A stretch of DNA of 64,000 nucleotides from an uncultured SAR324 cluster bacterium (GCA_905182865.1 CAJJCY010000003.1:221001-285000), one strand, 5' to 3'; counted from the first letter of the stretch, positions 54,248 to 63,353 are shown. Numbers and translations: made by a program. The notes: generated by a model from the sequence alone, not told the origin.

Positions 54248-55024
54248 TCAGTCTTTTTTCAATTTACCTCTTACAATCTTTTCAATGATATTTCCGTCTT
54301 TGTCATAACGCAATGTGTTCCATTCTTTATCTCTCCTGAACTCCCCTACCACTTTAACTCCACTGGGATACGAGTAGTAGGTTCCCTGTCCATTGAACAA
54401 ACCGTACTCCCATCCGCCTTCATACCTGTTGACATTAAACCAGTAGTACGTACCCTGACCATGAGGAACACCATCCAGTATTTCACCCTCGTATTTTCCC
54501 TGCGTATTATCATCACCGGTAGTAAACCATTTTTTGCCGCCTTCTTCCCACTTTATACGTGGCCCATCCCTGAAAAGAATTCCTCTTTCTCTTTTTTCAT
54601 TTACCGCTTTCGTCTGCTCAAGTACCACTTTCACTCCATTCACGTACTTTCTGACAATGATTCCGTATTTGTTGTATTCCGTAAAATCATTTAATACATT
54701 ATTTTTCCATTCGCCCACAAACTTATGCCCATCAGAACGGGTATAAGTACCGTGTCCGTTAAAATTGCCTCTCTTCCACTGCCCTTCATACTTGTCGCCT
54801 TCCCATTTTCCTTTGCCATAGGTGTATGCACCTGATCCATCTGGTTTCAAATTCTTAATCTCTCCCAAATATTTTCCATCCTCCTCCTCATTACCATAGT
54901 CATACCATCCCCATATTGCATTCTCTTTACGATAAGACAAAGCTCTTGTATCACCTGACTGAGCAAAAATAAGGGGATTAAAAATAAGGAGGGAAAGAAA
55001 AATTAATACGAGTACGTTTCTCAT
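54248..55024 (-). CDS. MORN-repeat protein with signal peptide
   Basis: Start chosen at ATG 55022-55024 because it begins a clear signal peptide (MRNVLVLIFLSLLIFNPLIF then AQSG); the longer open frame upstream runs through the TACCAG repeat. The 258-residue protein contains about five or six MORN units, such as GKYLGEIKNLKPDGSGAYTY, DKYEGQWKRGNFNGHGTYT, GKYEGEILDGVPHGQGTYY and NRYEGGWEYGLFNGQGTYY. MORN repeats often associate with membranes or lipids or serve as protein scaffolds. Probably periplasmic or lipid-layer associated. No specific function known. Confidence 0.82.
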   Translation of the reverse strand: MRNVLVLIFLSLLIFNPLIFAQSGDTRALSYRKENAIWGWYDYGNEEEDGKYLGEIKNLKPDGSGAYTYGKGKWEGDKYEGQWKRGNFNGHGTYTRSDGHKFVGEWKNNVLNDFTEYNKYGIIVRKYVNGVKVVLEQTKAVNEKRERGILFRDGPRIKWEEGGKKWFTTGDDNTQGKYEGEILDGVPHGQGTYYWFNVNRYEGGWEYGLFNGQGTYYSYPSGVKVVGEFRRDKEWNTLRYDKDGNIIEKIVRGKLKKD

Positions 55025-55087
55025 AAAGTACCTGAATGTTTTTTTGGATGCTTTCCTTATAACATTACTCAGCAGGCCATAATAATA

Positions 55088-55109
55088 TACCAGTAATTTT
55101 ACCAGCACG
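55088..55109. repeat. TACCAG tandem repeat (copy 2) upstream of the MORN gene
   Basis: Two direct units TACCAGTAATTT and TACCAGCACG start at 55088 and 55100 (12-nt period, plus strand). On the minus strand the pair precedes an AT-rich TATATTATTATGG, about 65 bp before the MORN protein ATG, the same layout as copy 1 before the arm-domain gene. Confidence 0.6.
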
Positions 55110-55145
55110 TAAATACACTGCTTCCGGAATAATTATGTCACCAAG

Positions 55146-55904
55146 TCATCCGCGCCCGACGAAAGGCATTTTGGTTGCCATTACAGTCATGAAGAGCACG
55201 TTCGCGTCCAGTGGAAGGCCTGCCATGTGAACAACTGCATTCCCAGCGTTTTCGACATCCATTGTTGGTTCGACGGCAGTTTCTCCATTGGGCTGAAGGA
55301 TACCGTCCCGCATACGAGTGGTCATTTCAGTGGCAGCGTTTCCGATATCGATCTGCCCGCAAGCAATATCTAAGGCTCGTCCTTCCAGTGCTGTAGAACG
55401 AGTAAGTCCTGTAATTGCGTGTTTTGTTGCTGTGTAGGGAGACGAAAATGGACGGGGAACATGCGCTGAGATTGATCCGTTATTTATGATACGTCCGCCT
55501 CTGGGGATCTGATCCTTCATAATCTTAAATGCCTCTTGGATGCAGAGAAAAGCTCCTGTCAGATTTACGTCAACAACTGCTTTCCATTGCTTATAGGTGA
55601 GTTCTTCCAGCGGTACCGAGGGTGCGCTGATTCCGGCATTATTAAAGAGCAGGTCCAGCCGTCCGAAAGTTGTCTTTGTTTTTGCAAACAGTGCCAGTAC
55701 GGAATCTGGATTGCCCACGTCCGTGGGGCAAACCAAAGTCCGCGAACCATCGTCTCCGGATTCTTTGACGGTAGATTCCAGGGGTTCTTTACGGCGACCA
55801 GCGAGAACCACGGAATAGCCCTCGCGCAATAACGAGATGGTAGTACTACGGCCGATACCGGTTCCGGCTCCTGTGACTATGGCTATTTTTGCTTCTGATT
55901 TCAT
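55146..55904 (-). CDS. Short-chain dehydrogenase/reductase
   Basis: 252-residue classical SDR. The cofactor motif is [16 protein letters not shown], followed by the basic [11 protein letters not shown] that suggests NADP(H), FNNAGISAP and the catalytic Ser/Tyr/Lys set ([20 protein letters not shown] then TKHA). The C-terminal half keeps the usual substrate lid but is not diagnostic. Substrate unknown. It stands alone on the minus strand. Confidence 0.9.
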   Translation of the reverse strand: MKSEAKIAIVTGAGTGIGRSTTISLLREGYSVVLAGRRKEPLESTVKESGDDGSRTLVCPTDVGNPDSVLALFAKTKTTFGRLDLLFNNAGISAPSVPLEELTYKQWKAVVDVNLTGAFLCIQEAFKIMKDQIPRGGRIINNGSISAHVPRPFSSPYTATKHAITGLTRSTALEGRALDIACGQIDIGNAATEMTTRMRDGILQPNGETAVEPTMDVENAGNAVVHMAGLPLDANVLFMTVMATKMPFVGRG

Positions 55905-56171
55905 CTTTTCTCTTCAGTTTATTGTTTATTGTTTTTGGAGATATTGACTATCTCTTAAAAAGTCTGAAATCTACCCAGCATCTTAATCAGTAATCTGGAA
56001 ATGAAAAAAATATTCCAGAGGATGTTTGGGTGCTGGTTCATTAAGACTGTAGGGAAATATCTTAATAAATTTATGTTTGGCTGCTTATATAAGTTTTCTT
56101 GTTTCACTCGAAATGACACAGTTTAAGAGCTTATTACGACTACATCAGATAATACTTTGTCCAACACTTTT

Positions 56172-56194
56172 TACCAGTATAATTTTACCAGTAT
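56172..56194. repeat. TACCAG tandem repeat (copy 3), overlapping the end of the transglycosylase gene
   Basis: Units start at 56172 and 56186, a 14-nt spacing instead of 12. On the minus strand the second unit supplies the last codons of the lytic transglycosylase (Tyr, Trp and the TAA stop of TACTGGTAA). Confidence 0.55.
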
Positions 56195-56805
56195 TTATTA
56201 AAGAATGCAGCTAAGCCTGACTCCATGGGATCGCCCATAAGTTTTTCAATTTTACGGACATAACCGAGTGTTTCCTTTTCCCGCCATTTAGAAACCTTGG
56301 GCGCAACTGATTTAATGCTTTCCCAGTCTCTACCACTGAATCCATATTTTCTGCTGAGCTTCTGTGCTCTCAGGATGGTGCGAAACCCAGCATTGTAACT
56401 CCCCAACATGAAACGTATTCGATCCAGAAACGGACGATCCTCCTGCCATTTCATATACATTAATGAGTCATAGTTGATTCCTGCAGCAATATTCCAGCGG
56501 GGATCCAGAACATTCCTCAGTTCAGGATTCTTTTTTTTCAGCTCTGCAAAGGTGCGAGGCATCAATTGCATGATCCCTTTCGCATTGACCCAGCTGCGTG
56601 CATTTCCTCGCAGTCCTGATTCAGCAATACCCTGAGCCTTGAACCAGTGCCAGTCAATTGCAGGTCCGAAAAAACGTTTCGAGTACTTGCGAAAGTACTG
56701 ATCGTACTTCCTTGTCCAGTGGCGGTCAGTTACCTCAGGTATATCGGCGGCCTCCAGCATTATGGGAATCACAACGGCTACTATGAGCAGTACGGTCCTC
56801 CTCAT
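56185..56805 (-). CDS. Lytic transglycosylase (SLT domain)
   Basis: 206 residues from ATG 56803-56805, which begins a signal peptide (MRRTVLLIVAVVIPIMLEAA). The SLT domain has the catalytic Glu in WFKAQGIAESGLRGNARS, then NAKGIMQLMPRTFAE, IAAGINYDSLMYMKW, and GSYNAGFRTI with the conserved Asn. It cleaves the glycan strand of peptidoglycan to 1,6-anhydromuropeptides, in the periplasm. The longer open frame to 56946 runs into the DUF350 gene and is not the start. The ATG lies 2 bp after the DUF350 stop, so both are one operon. The stop codon comes from the TACCAG repeat. Confidence 0.9.
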   Translation of the reverse strand: MRRTVLLIVAVVIPIMLEAADIPEVTDRHWTRKYDQYFRKYSKRFFGPAIDWHWFKAQGIAESGLRGNARSWVNAKGIMQLMPRTFAELKKKNPELRNVLDPRWNIAAGINYDSLMYMKWQEDRPFLDRIRFMLGSYNAGFRTILRAQKLSRKYGFSGRDWESIKSVAPKVSKWREKETLGYVRKIEKLMGDPMESGLAAFFNKYW

Positions 56806-56807
56806 CC

Positions 56808-57032
56808 TTAATTCAGCCCCAGCCCGATAACCAGGCCGATTGCAACTCCAATACCGATGAAGATGCTGCCAACCACCTGGCCCACTGCACGGTTGCCCTT
56901 TTTCAGTTCCTCTCCCGTATCGAATGGAGTCAAATAATCGAGCCACTTGTAGCCAAAATACATGAAAACAAGTGTGATAAGTCCCCCGCCAATGGCATAG
57001 CTGAAATTCATAATCACGATCATTGGTTGCAT
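56808..57032 (-). CDS. DUF350 (YjfL-like) small membrane protein
   Basis: 74 residues with two membrane helices, matching one DUF350 unit: FSYAIGGGLITLVFMYFGYK, WLDYLTPFDTGEELKKGN, RAVGQVVGSIFIGIGVAIG. DUF350 proteins are integral membrane proteins of unknown role, often near polyamine-like or potassium channel-like genes. Followed directly by a lytic transglycosylase gene, so a cell-envelope role is a reasonable guess. Confidence 0.85.
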   Translation of the reverse strand: MQPMIVIMNFSYAIGGGLITLVFMYFGYKWLDYLTPFDTGEELKKGNRAVGQVVGSIFIGIGVAIGLVIGLGLN

Positions 57033-57204
57033 AATTTTCTCCTTTTTGTGGTGATGAGTTGATTATTCATAATGATACTTAACTTAACCTCTATCTCATG
57101 AAATGGACAGAGTAATCTGAATTCATGATAATTCGGCAGGTCTATCTGCGAAACAGGTGAAATCTTAGGCTGGGATTAAACGAGTTTCTAATTACTGAAT
57201 TATT

Positions 57205-57226
57205 TACCAGCATATTTACCAGTACT
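57205..57226. repeat. TACCAG tandem repeat (copy 4)
   Basis: Units TACCAGCATATT and TACCAGTACT start at 57205 and 57217 (12-nt period). It lies about 170 bp upstream of the DUF350 gene on the minus strand and 20 bp before a copy of the other dispersed repeat (57245-57305). Confidence 0.6.
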
Positions 57227-57244
57227 AATATTCGCTTCCCTTGA

Positions 57245-57305
57245 GTGAATTATGAGGAAACTAATTTGTCGCTTTTTAGAATTAAGTATCGTGTCCCAAT
57301 GATTC
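57245..57305 (+). repeat. Dispersed ~65-bp repeat, fourth copy
   Basis: Reads GTGAATTATGAGGAAACTAA, TTTGTCGCTTTTT and AGAATTAAGTATCGTGTCCC, aligning end to end with the copy at 52790-52856 but with a diverged left half. Intergenic, between the DUF350 gene and the small membrane ORF. Confidence 0.6.
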
Positions 57306-57320
57306 CTTAAATTAATCAAT

Positions 57321-57491
57321 TCACATACTTCCATCTGATTCATCTTCCTTTTTGGTTTCATCAACTTCTTCAGCATCAATTAAACCAATTTTAATGAGAA
57401 TCAATTTTCCATAAACATACAAAACGAAAAAAACAATTCCCATAAGGAGAATCGAACCCATTTCAAAAATAACATCTATAATAACATCCAT
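57321..57491 (-). CDS. Small single-helix membrane protein (56 aa), hypothetical
   Basis: Open frame from ATG 57489-57491 to TGA 57321-57323. Reads MDVIIDVIFEMGSILLMGIV, one long hydrophobic helix (about residues 12-34, FVLYVYGKLIL), then an acidic tail (IDAEEVDETKKEDESDG). The hydrophobic-then-charged layout is typical of real small membrane proteins. The ribosome site (AAGAAAAAG) is weak. No family recognised. It lies between the truncated M81 gene and the dispersed repeat. Confidence 0.5.
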   Translation of the reverse strand: MDVIIDVIFEMGSILLMGIVFFVLYVYGKLILIKIGLIDAEEVDETKKEDESDGSM

Positions 57492-57509
57492 ATACTTTTT
57501 CTTTGCGAT

Positions 57510-57662
57510 TCAAACTCTAATTAAATCAAACGAAAAATCCACAAGATCGACAAGTAGTGCCCCTTGAACTTTCTCAAAGTCTGCTGCTGTTTGAAACAGG
57601 TGAGAATATGTACTGCATTCAGTACTAATCCTTCCAATAGCAATGCGTTTTCGTTTAGCCAT
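57510..57662 (-). pseudogene. Truncated 5' end of an M81/MlrC-like metallopeptidase gene
   Basis: Starts at ATG 57660-57662, immediately after the aminotransferase stop (TAA then ATG), and reads MAKRKRIAIGRISTECSTYS, HLFQTAADFEKVQGALL, then VDLVDFSFDLIRV and stops after 50 residues. This matches only the N-terminus of M81 (microcystinase C) family proteins, which are usually about 500 residues. The rest is missing; unrelated small-ORF DNA follows. A deletion remnant is likely, in an operon with the aminotransferase fusion. Confidence 0.6.
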
Positions 57663-60600
57663 TTATGCTTTAAGATTTTTCTGCAGCGGGCTTTCGCGTA
57701 ACACCTGTTGCAGGTCTACAAGCAGATGCTGTGCATCACTATGGTTGAAAACCATGGGTGGTTTAAATTTCAGAACGTTGTGTCCCGGCCCCTCAGTACT
57801 GAGCAGAATCTTGCGTGATTTCAGCCTTTCGACCAGATAATCCGCTTGAAGTGGCGCAGGCTCCCTCGTTTCAGGATCGAGAACCAGTTCAACTCCCAGA
57901 AACAAACCCTCACCGCGAACATCTCCGATAAGCGGAAAAACGTTTTTCAGCATTTCCAATTCCTCTTTCAGCCAGCTTCCTGTTTCCAGCGCATTTTGCT
58001 GAAGCCCCTTATTTTCCATGATATCCAGAACCGCCATTCCCACAGAACAGGAAACTTGGTTTCCTCCGAAAGTATTAAAATATTCCATGCCGTTGGCAAA
58101 TTTTTCTGCAATCTTCTGTGTAGTAATTACCGCACCAAGTGGATGTCCGTTACCGATTGGCTTACCGAGGGTAACAATGTCCGGTACCACGTTCTGCAAT
58201 TCAAATGACCAGAAATACTTACCTGCACGTCCAAAACCTACCTGAACTTCATCGGCAATGCAGAGTCCTCCATATTGCCTCACATGTTGGTAGGACTGCT
58301 TCAGAAACCCATCCGGAAGAGGAACGTGTCCTCCGCAGCCAAGCATGGATTCACATATAAACGCTGCAGGTTTTTTTCCTTGTCCGAAAAGTTTTTCACA
58401 GATTTTAAGAACCTCATCAGCATAAAGCTTTCCCGCAGTATCTGGATCTCGATGCAACCCCCGATACAGATAAGGCATTGGAATTTCATGTACCCATTCC
58501 GGCGGTCCATTCCCACCAGGCCCGTTGTGTTTGTAGGGACTGATTTCTATATTCGCTTTTGTATTGCCGTGATATGCTTCCTCCAGGACGATCATATCTT
58601 TTTGTCCACTGACAGTACTGGCAATCCGCAGGGCCAGCTCGTTGGCTTCGCTTCCGGAACAGACAAGAAAACAAGTGTTAAGAGGTTCAGGGAACAACCC
58701 GCAAAGACGCTCGGCATACTCAATATTAACCGGGTTCAGATATCGGGTATTGGTGTTCAAAACATAAGCCTGATTGCTTTGTGCCTTTGCAATATCTGGA
58801 TGGGAATGACCTACATGAGCAACATTGTTGACGCAGTCCAGATAAAATTGTCCTTTGGAGTCAATCAGCGACTGCCCCTGACCTCTAACAATTATGAGCG
58901 GTTCCTGATAAGAAAGACTCAATGACTGACCAAAAACATTTCTCCGCCTGTTCAGCAATTGTCCGGAATCAATTTCCTCAGCTGTGCTTTCACTGCCAAG
59001 TCCCAGCATCAAGCCGGGATCGGGACAAATACTGCACCAGACTTTTTTTCTGGAAGGCAGTGCTACTCCGGGGTAGTTTCCGTCGTAATCAAACAGATCG
59101 AGAATAATCTGAAAGTGAACGTGTGGAAGCCAGCCTCCATTTTCATTTGAGTCTCCTATTTTGGCCAGAGCCGTACCACCACTGACAATTTGACCTGTTT
59201 TTAATTGCTTCAAACACTCCCGGCTCAAGTGACCATAAAGCGTATAAAACACGGGACCATCTTTTGGCTGATGCTTTAATATCACTGTAGGTCCGTAATC
59301 TAGCTCACTCTTATTATCCTGGATTTGATGGACGACTCCTTTGATTGGCGCATAAATAACCGTTCCGGCAGGTACACAGATGTCAATGCCAAGATGTATG
59401 GTTCTTTTCTCATGACCATCAAGAGAGTCATTCACAAATTCATCAGCAGCATAGAATGAGCGCGCTTCCAAATACTTTCCTACACCAATTTCAGCATTCT
59501 TTTCTCTCAGATATGTATCTAAAAATTCCTGTTGTGCCTCCAGAGACATCCCTTCGGATTTTGCAGAAAAAGAACTACCTGCACTCAGATCAAGTACTGT
59601 TGTTTTTTCAGTATTAAGTGGTTCTCCAAGAATAAAGTGAAATGATCCGGCAACTTTTTTTTGCCATTTGCTGAATTCAGGCAAGCTCGGAAAAGCTTCC
59701 ATATTACAGGCTTCCCTGAAGAGATAGTGTGCAAAGCGGGGATTAACCTCATGTAGCCGTTCCAGTAATTCGCATGCGTGTTGCTGACTGATTCCAAGAT
59801 ATTCGTTTTTAGGATCGTTCTGTTGTTGGAACGCACCTATTGTTATACTCAAACAAAGACGCATCAGTATCATCGGAAACAGTATCTCAAGCTCGTTTTC
59901 TTCAAGCGGAAAGCGCTGATGAAAACCGCGAATCAGGTGAACCGCCGCCTCAAGAGGATCGGGCTTGTCCAGCATCGCGTAGGCGCAGGCAACTGCAGGT
60001 TCAGCCACAAGGTAGGAATGGGTCATGTCGCCAAAATCGATCAATCCTAAATCAGGAGTTCCAGCAAGTTTTGGCAAAACTAGAACGTTGTAATCGTTGA
60101 AGTCATTATGAATCCAGCCGCGCCTCAATTTGGATTCAAGAGGCTCCATTGTCAGTTTGTACAAATCCAGTGACCGGCTGACCAGGTTCCGCAGCTTTTT
60201 GTCTTTGATCCAAGTTAGATATTCATTCAGAGTATCCTGCACATTATGCATTTCCCAAAGAAGCCTGCGGTCAAGAGTACGCAAAGGGATTTTGTGGAGT
60301 GCCTTTGTTACGGTTCCGCACATTGCTCCAAGTTCCAGCAAAAACTCTCTGGTATGAGGACGGTACATCCGCCATGGAAAGTCCATCAACATAAGGTACC
60401 AGACGTAGCCAGTGCAGACTCCCGTTTGTGGACCTGACTCGTGAAAGTGGTTCTCCATTTTTATTAGGATAAACACTGGGAATCCTTCCCTTTTCAAGCA
60501 GCATTGCCGCACTTTCAAGCGCATTATTCTGCACTTTCAGAAATTCGAGAGTTTCGCAGGAATTCGAAATCTTTAAAACATAAGATTCACCATTATGCTC

Positions 60601-60738
60601 CTGAGCCAGAAAATTTCGATCCCTTTCTCCGGGCAGTTCTTCAAGTGTACAACAAAGTCCGTAGTTTTCTTCCAGGAGGAGAACAGCCTCTTGCTCTGAA
60701 AACTCCGGGCGCTCCAGTTCAGGTAATGATTTGTTCAT
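57663..60738 (-). CDS. Fusion protein: aminoglycoside-phosphotransferase-like kinase, M23 peptidase-like and class III aminotransferase (frame broken near 60365)
   Basis: About 1025 residues over three domains. 1) APH-like kinase, about 25-330: YVLKISN (ATP Lys), [14 protein letters not shown] (catalytic HxD...N), GLIDFGDM. 2) M23-type LytM-like domain, about 440-560: [20 protein letters not shown] (zinc His and Asp) and LPHVHFQI (HxH). 3) Class III PLP aminotransferase, about 600-1015: [50 protein letters not shown] and [14 protein letters not shown] with the PLP Lys. The frame changes after LSMADV to [12 protein letters not shown]; one base restores it. A similar domain chain is known for large aminotransferases of several proteobacteria. 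Substrate unknown; a kinase/transaminase pair suggests a phosphorylated amino alcohol or lysine derivative. Confidence 0.85.
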
Positions 60739-60978
60739 GTTTTTAGTTGGAGTTATTTTCTACTCCGGTGTTTGAGGAGTTGTATACAAAGAGGGAAATC
60801 CTGTTTACTAATATCGTCAAATATCAATCCATCGACTTAAAAAGTATCTGCTGTCATGGATAAGAATAGCATTTTAGAGTTCAATAATAAAGAGAGTGCT
60901 TCAAGCAGAAACCACTTTTTTTCAAGTCTTAAACCGTATCATAATGTAGAAATGTCAGATATGTGTGTTTGTTTCAAT

Positions 60979-61023
60979 TACCAGAATAGTATAAAATTAT
61001 TTACCAGCATTTTTACCAGTACT
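60979..61023. repeat. TACCAG repeat (copy 5), three units
   Basis: A single unit TACCAGAATAG starts at 60979 and a tandem pair TACCAGCATTTT / TACCAGTACT starts at 61002 and 61014 (12-nt period). This copy is the closest to the consensus TTTACCAGCATTTTTACCAG seen in copy 4. It is 240 bp upstream of the aminotransferase-fusion start on the minus strand. Confidence 0.6.
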
Positions 61024-61257
61024 GGTTTAACTTATGTGAATCGATTTTTACATTTTATGCTATATGTACAACTGCCATTCCCACTAAGCATGTCTAAGAC
61101 AATCCGTTAAAACATTTGGATTTACTGCTGTTTCCGCTGATTGTAGCTGACTAAGGTCTAAGCGCAAGCCGCAAATTCGTTAGATGGGATTATTAAGCTG
61201 GGTGACAGCATTCTTTACGTTTTTCGGTTAGGTAGAAACATGATTTACAGTAAAAAC

Positions 61258-61350
61258 CCTGGATTCCCGCGTGCTCGAGAATGATAATCAAGGTATCATA
61301 AGATCTGAACGAGGACAGGCTTTGAAGAAGCGCCCATGGATTCCAGAGTG
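61258..61350. repeat. Degenerate MITE-like element (second copy)
   Basis: CCTGGATTCCCGCGTGCTCG then AGAATGATAA, read on the minus strand as ATCATTCTCGAGCACGCGGG and AATCCAGG. A second GGATTCCAG occurs at 61339-61347. Same arm type as 50632-50746. Confidence 0.4.
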
Positions 61351-61400
61351 TGCAATATTGAAAACAAAGGGATGTAATACATGATATGGAATCTGCTGGG

Positions 61401-61429
61401 TTGACATTTTGGCTAAATAACTTTAGCTT
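61401..61429 (+). promoter_or_regulatory. Candidate sigma-70-type promoter of the Gfo/Idh gene
   Basis: Perfect -35 TTGACA (61401-61406), 17-bp spacer and a weak -10 TAGCTT (61424-61429), about 43 bp before the ATG at 61472; an AGAGGT ribosome site follows near 61463. Confidence 0.45.
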
Positions 61430-61471
61430 TCAAGACTGATAAATAATCGAAAACTGTATATAAGAGGTCAA

Positions 61472-62462
61472 ATGAAAAAAATTCGCTGGGGTGTTTTAAG
61501 TACTGCAAATATTGGTCTGGAAAAAGTGATTCCTGCTATGCAGCAGGGTGAGTACTGCGAGATGGCTGCAATTGCTTCTCAGAGCTTGGAAAAGGCACAG
61601 GCGGCAGCAGCTCAGCTGGGCATTCCAAAAGCCTACGGTTCCTATGATGAACTACTAGCGGATGCTGAAATTGATGCGGTTTATATTCCCCTGCCAAATC
61701 ATCTGCATGTACCGTGGGCGATCAAAGCATTAAAAGCAGGCAAACACGTTTTATGCGAAAAGCCCATCGGCCTGACGACTGCTGAGGCAGAAGAATTGCT
61801 GGTTGAAGCCCGGAAACATCCCGAATTGAAAGTAATGGAAGCCTTCATGTATCGCCATCATCCGCAATGGCAGCGTGCACAGCAGCTTGTAAATGAGGGT
61901 AAGATCGGTGCGCTGCAGACCATTCATTCATTTTTTTCCTACTACAATGCTGATCCTGAAAACATCCGCAACATGGCTCAGATCGGTGGAGGTGGATTGA
62001 TGGACATTGGCTGCTACTGCATTTCGCTGGCACGATTTCATCTTCGGCAGTGAACCTCAAAAAGTTTTGGGAAAGCTGGAATATGATCCTGAATTCAGAA
62101 CCGACAGACTCTGTTCCGGGATTCTCGACTTTGGTGAAGGTACCTCATCCTTCACCTGTTCCACCCAGTTGACGCCCTATCAGCGGGTAAACATTTTTGG
62201 AACGGAGGGCAGAATTGAGATTGAGATACCTTTCAATGCCCCGCCGGATGTGCCGTGCAGAATGCTGCACCAGAACGGAGATCAGCTTGAAGAAATCGTG
62301 CTTGAAATTTGCGACCAGTATACAATACAGGGAGACCTTTTTTCACTGTCCGTACTAAATGACACGGAGGTTCCGACGCCGCTGGAGGATGCTTTCGCCA
62401 ACATGAAGGTCCTTGAAGCAGTTATCCGCAGTTCCGGAAAGGGGGCTTGGACCAGGTTATAA
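61472..62462 (+). CDS. Gfo/Idh/MocA-family oxidoreductase (frame broken near 62037)
   Basis: About 330 residues when repaired. N-terminal Rossmann domain: RWGVLSTANIGLEKVIPAMQ, then VYIPLPNHLHVPWAIKALKA, GKHVLCEKPIGLTTAEAEEL with the family EKP lysine, and VMEAFMYRHHPQW. The first frame ends after ISLARFHLRQ; deleting one T from TTTC restores ISLARFIFGSEPQKV, and the C-terminal beta-sheet domain follows (FGEGTSSFTCSTQLTPYQRV, FGTEGRIEIEIPFNAP). Such enzymes oxidise or reduce sugars, inositols or dihydrodiols with NAD(P). Its substrate is not evident. The downstream hydrolase gene begins within about 20 bp. Confidence 0.9.
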
Positions 62463-62482
62463 CAACCAGTGCAGACCAAATT

Positions 62483-63250
62483 ATGAGATTAAAGATCTTT
62501 GAGAAAATGATTTATATTTTACTGATTTATCTCATTGCCGGAGCAGTGCTGTTTTTCTTCCAGAGAAAACTGCTCTATTTTCCTACCGGCAAAATACCTC
62601 ACGCTTATGAAACGCTGACACTGGAAAATGAAAATGAAACACTTAAAGTAATTGTACTCAATTCCGGAAGAGAGCAAGCACTGCTCTATTTCGGCGGAAA
62701 CGCGGAAACAGTTGTTTATAATGCGGCTGATTTTATAACAGCATTTCCGTTGCATACAGTCTATCTGCTTAATTACCGCGGTTACGGCGGAAGTTCCGGA
62801 CAACCGACTGAGGCAGGCATTTTTGCGGATGCACTGGCTCTTTTTGACAAAGTGCAGAAAAAACAGGAAAGGATTTCTGTGATGGGCAGGAGCCTGGGAA
62901 GCGGGGCCGCAACTTATCTGGCTTCAAAAAGACCCGTTGAAAAAATGCTGCTGATCTCTCCTTTTGACAGCATCAAAAGTGTTGCACAAAACAAATTCCC
63001 GATCTATCCCATGTTTTTGCTGCTGAAAGATAAATATGACTCAATTGGCAGAGTAAAGGATATCAGCGCAAAAACAATCGTGCTTATTGCAGAAAATGAT
63101 GAGGTCATTCCAAAAAAGCATTCACTGCGCCTGATCAGTGAATTTCCTCCGGAGCAGATAACGGTCAAAACAATTTCGGATGCAGGACATAATGACATTT
63201 CAAATAAAATGGAATACTATAACCATCTAAAAGAGTTTCTCAATAATTAA
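62483..63250 (+). CDS. Alpha/beta hydrolase (BEM46/ABHD-like) with N-terminal membrane anchor
   Basis: Start taken at ATG 62483 (MRLKIFEKMIYILLIYLIAG), after the stop of the preceding gene; a TTG at 62447 is open but overlaps it. 255 residues with one N-terminal helix, the oxyanion region YFGGNAETVVYNAADF, NYRGYGGSSGQPTEAGI, the nucleophile Ser in VMGRSLGSGAATYLA, Asp in IAENDEVIPKKHS and His in DAGHNDISNK. Likely an esterase or lipase facing the periplasm or inner membrane; natural substrate unknown. Confidence 0.88.
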   Translation: MRLKIFEKMIYILLIYLIAGAVLFFFQRKLLYFPTGKIPHAYETLTLENENETLKVIVLNSGREQALLYFGGNAETVVYNAADFITAFPLHTVYLLNYRGYGGSSGQPTEAGIFADALALFDKVQKKQERISVMGRSLGSGAATYLASKRPVEKMLLISPFDSIKSVAQNKFPIYPMFLLLKDKYDSIGRVKDISAKTIVLIAENDEVIPKKHSLRLISEFPPEQITVKTISDAGHNDISNKMEYYNHLKEFLNN

Positions 63251-63353
63251 AACATCCCTACCTGACGGACGGCAAATCCTTCATCAAGTGCCTGTACCGC
63301 TACCGCTTTTTATTTTATTTTGAATAGTTAACTAACTATTAAAGATTAGAAAA

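Larger units (their letters stand above)
60739..61471. other. 733-bp gap with dispersed repeats and a promoter; no gene supported
   Basis: Contains TACCAG units at 60979, 61002 and 61014, a degenerate GGATTCC/GGAATCC element at 61258-61350, and a promoter-like TTGACA at 61401. An 84-codon open frame (60856-61110) crosses the repeat units and has no recognisable family, so it is not called. Confidence 0.6.

Noticed and set aside
57440-57460. GGTTCGATTCTCC, similar to a tRNA T-arm
   Set aside because: No acceptor or anticodon stem can be built around it, and it lies inside the small membrane ORF.
60856-61110. 84-codon plus-strand open frame
   Set aside because: It crosses the TACCAG repeat units, shows no family pattern, has no good ribosome site, and composition is that of intergenic DNA.
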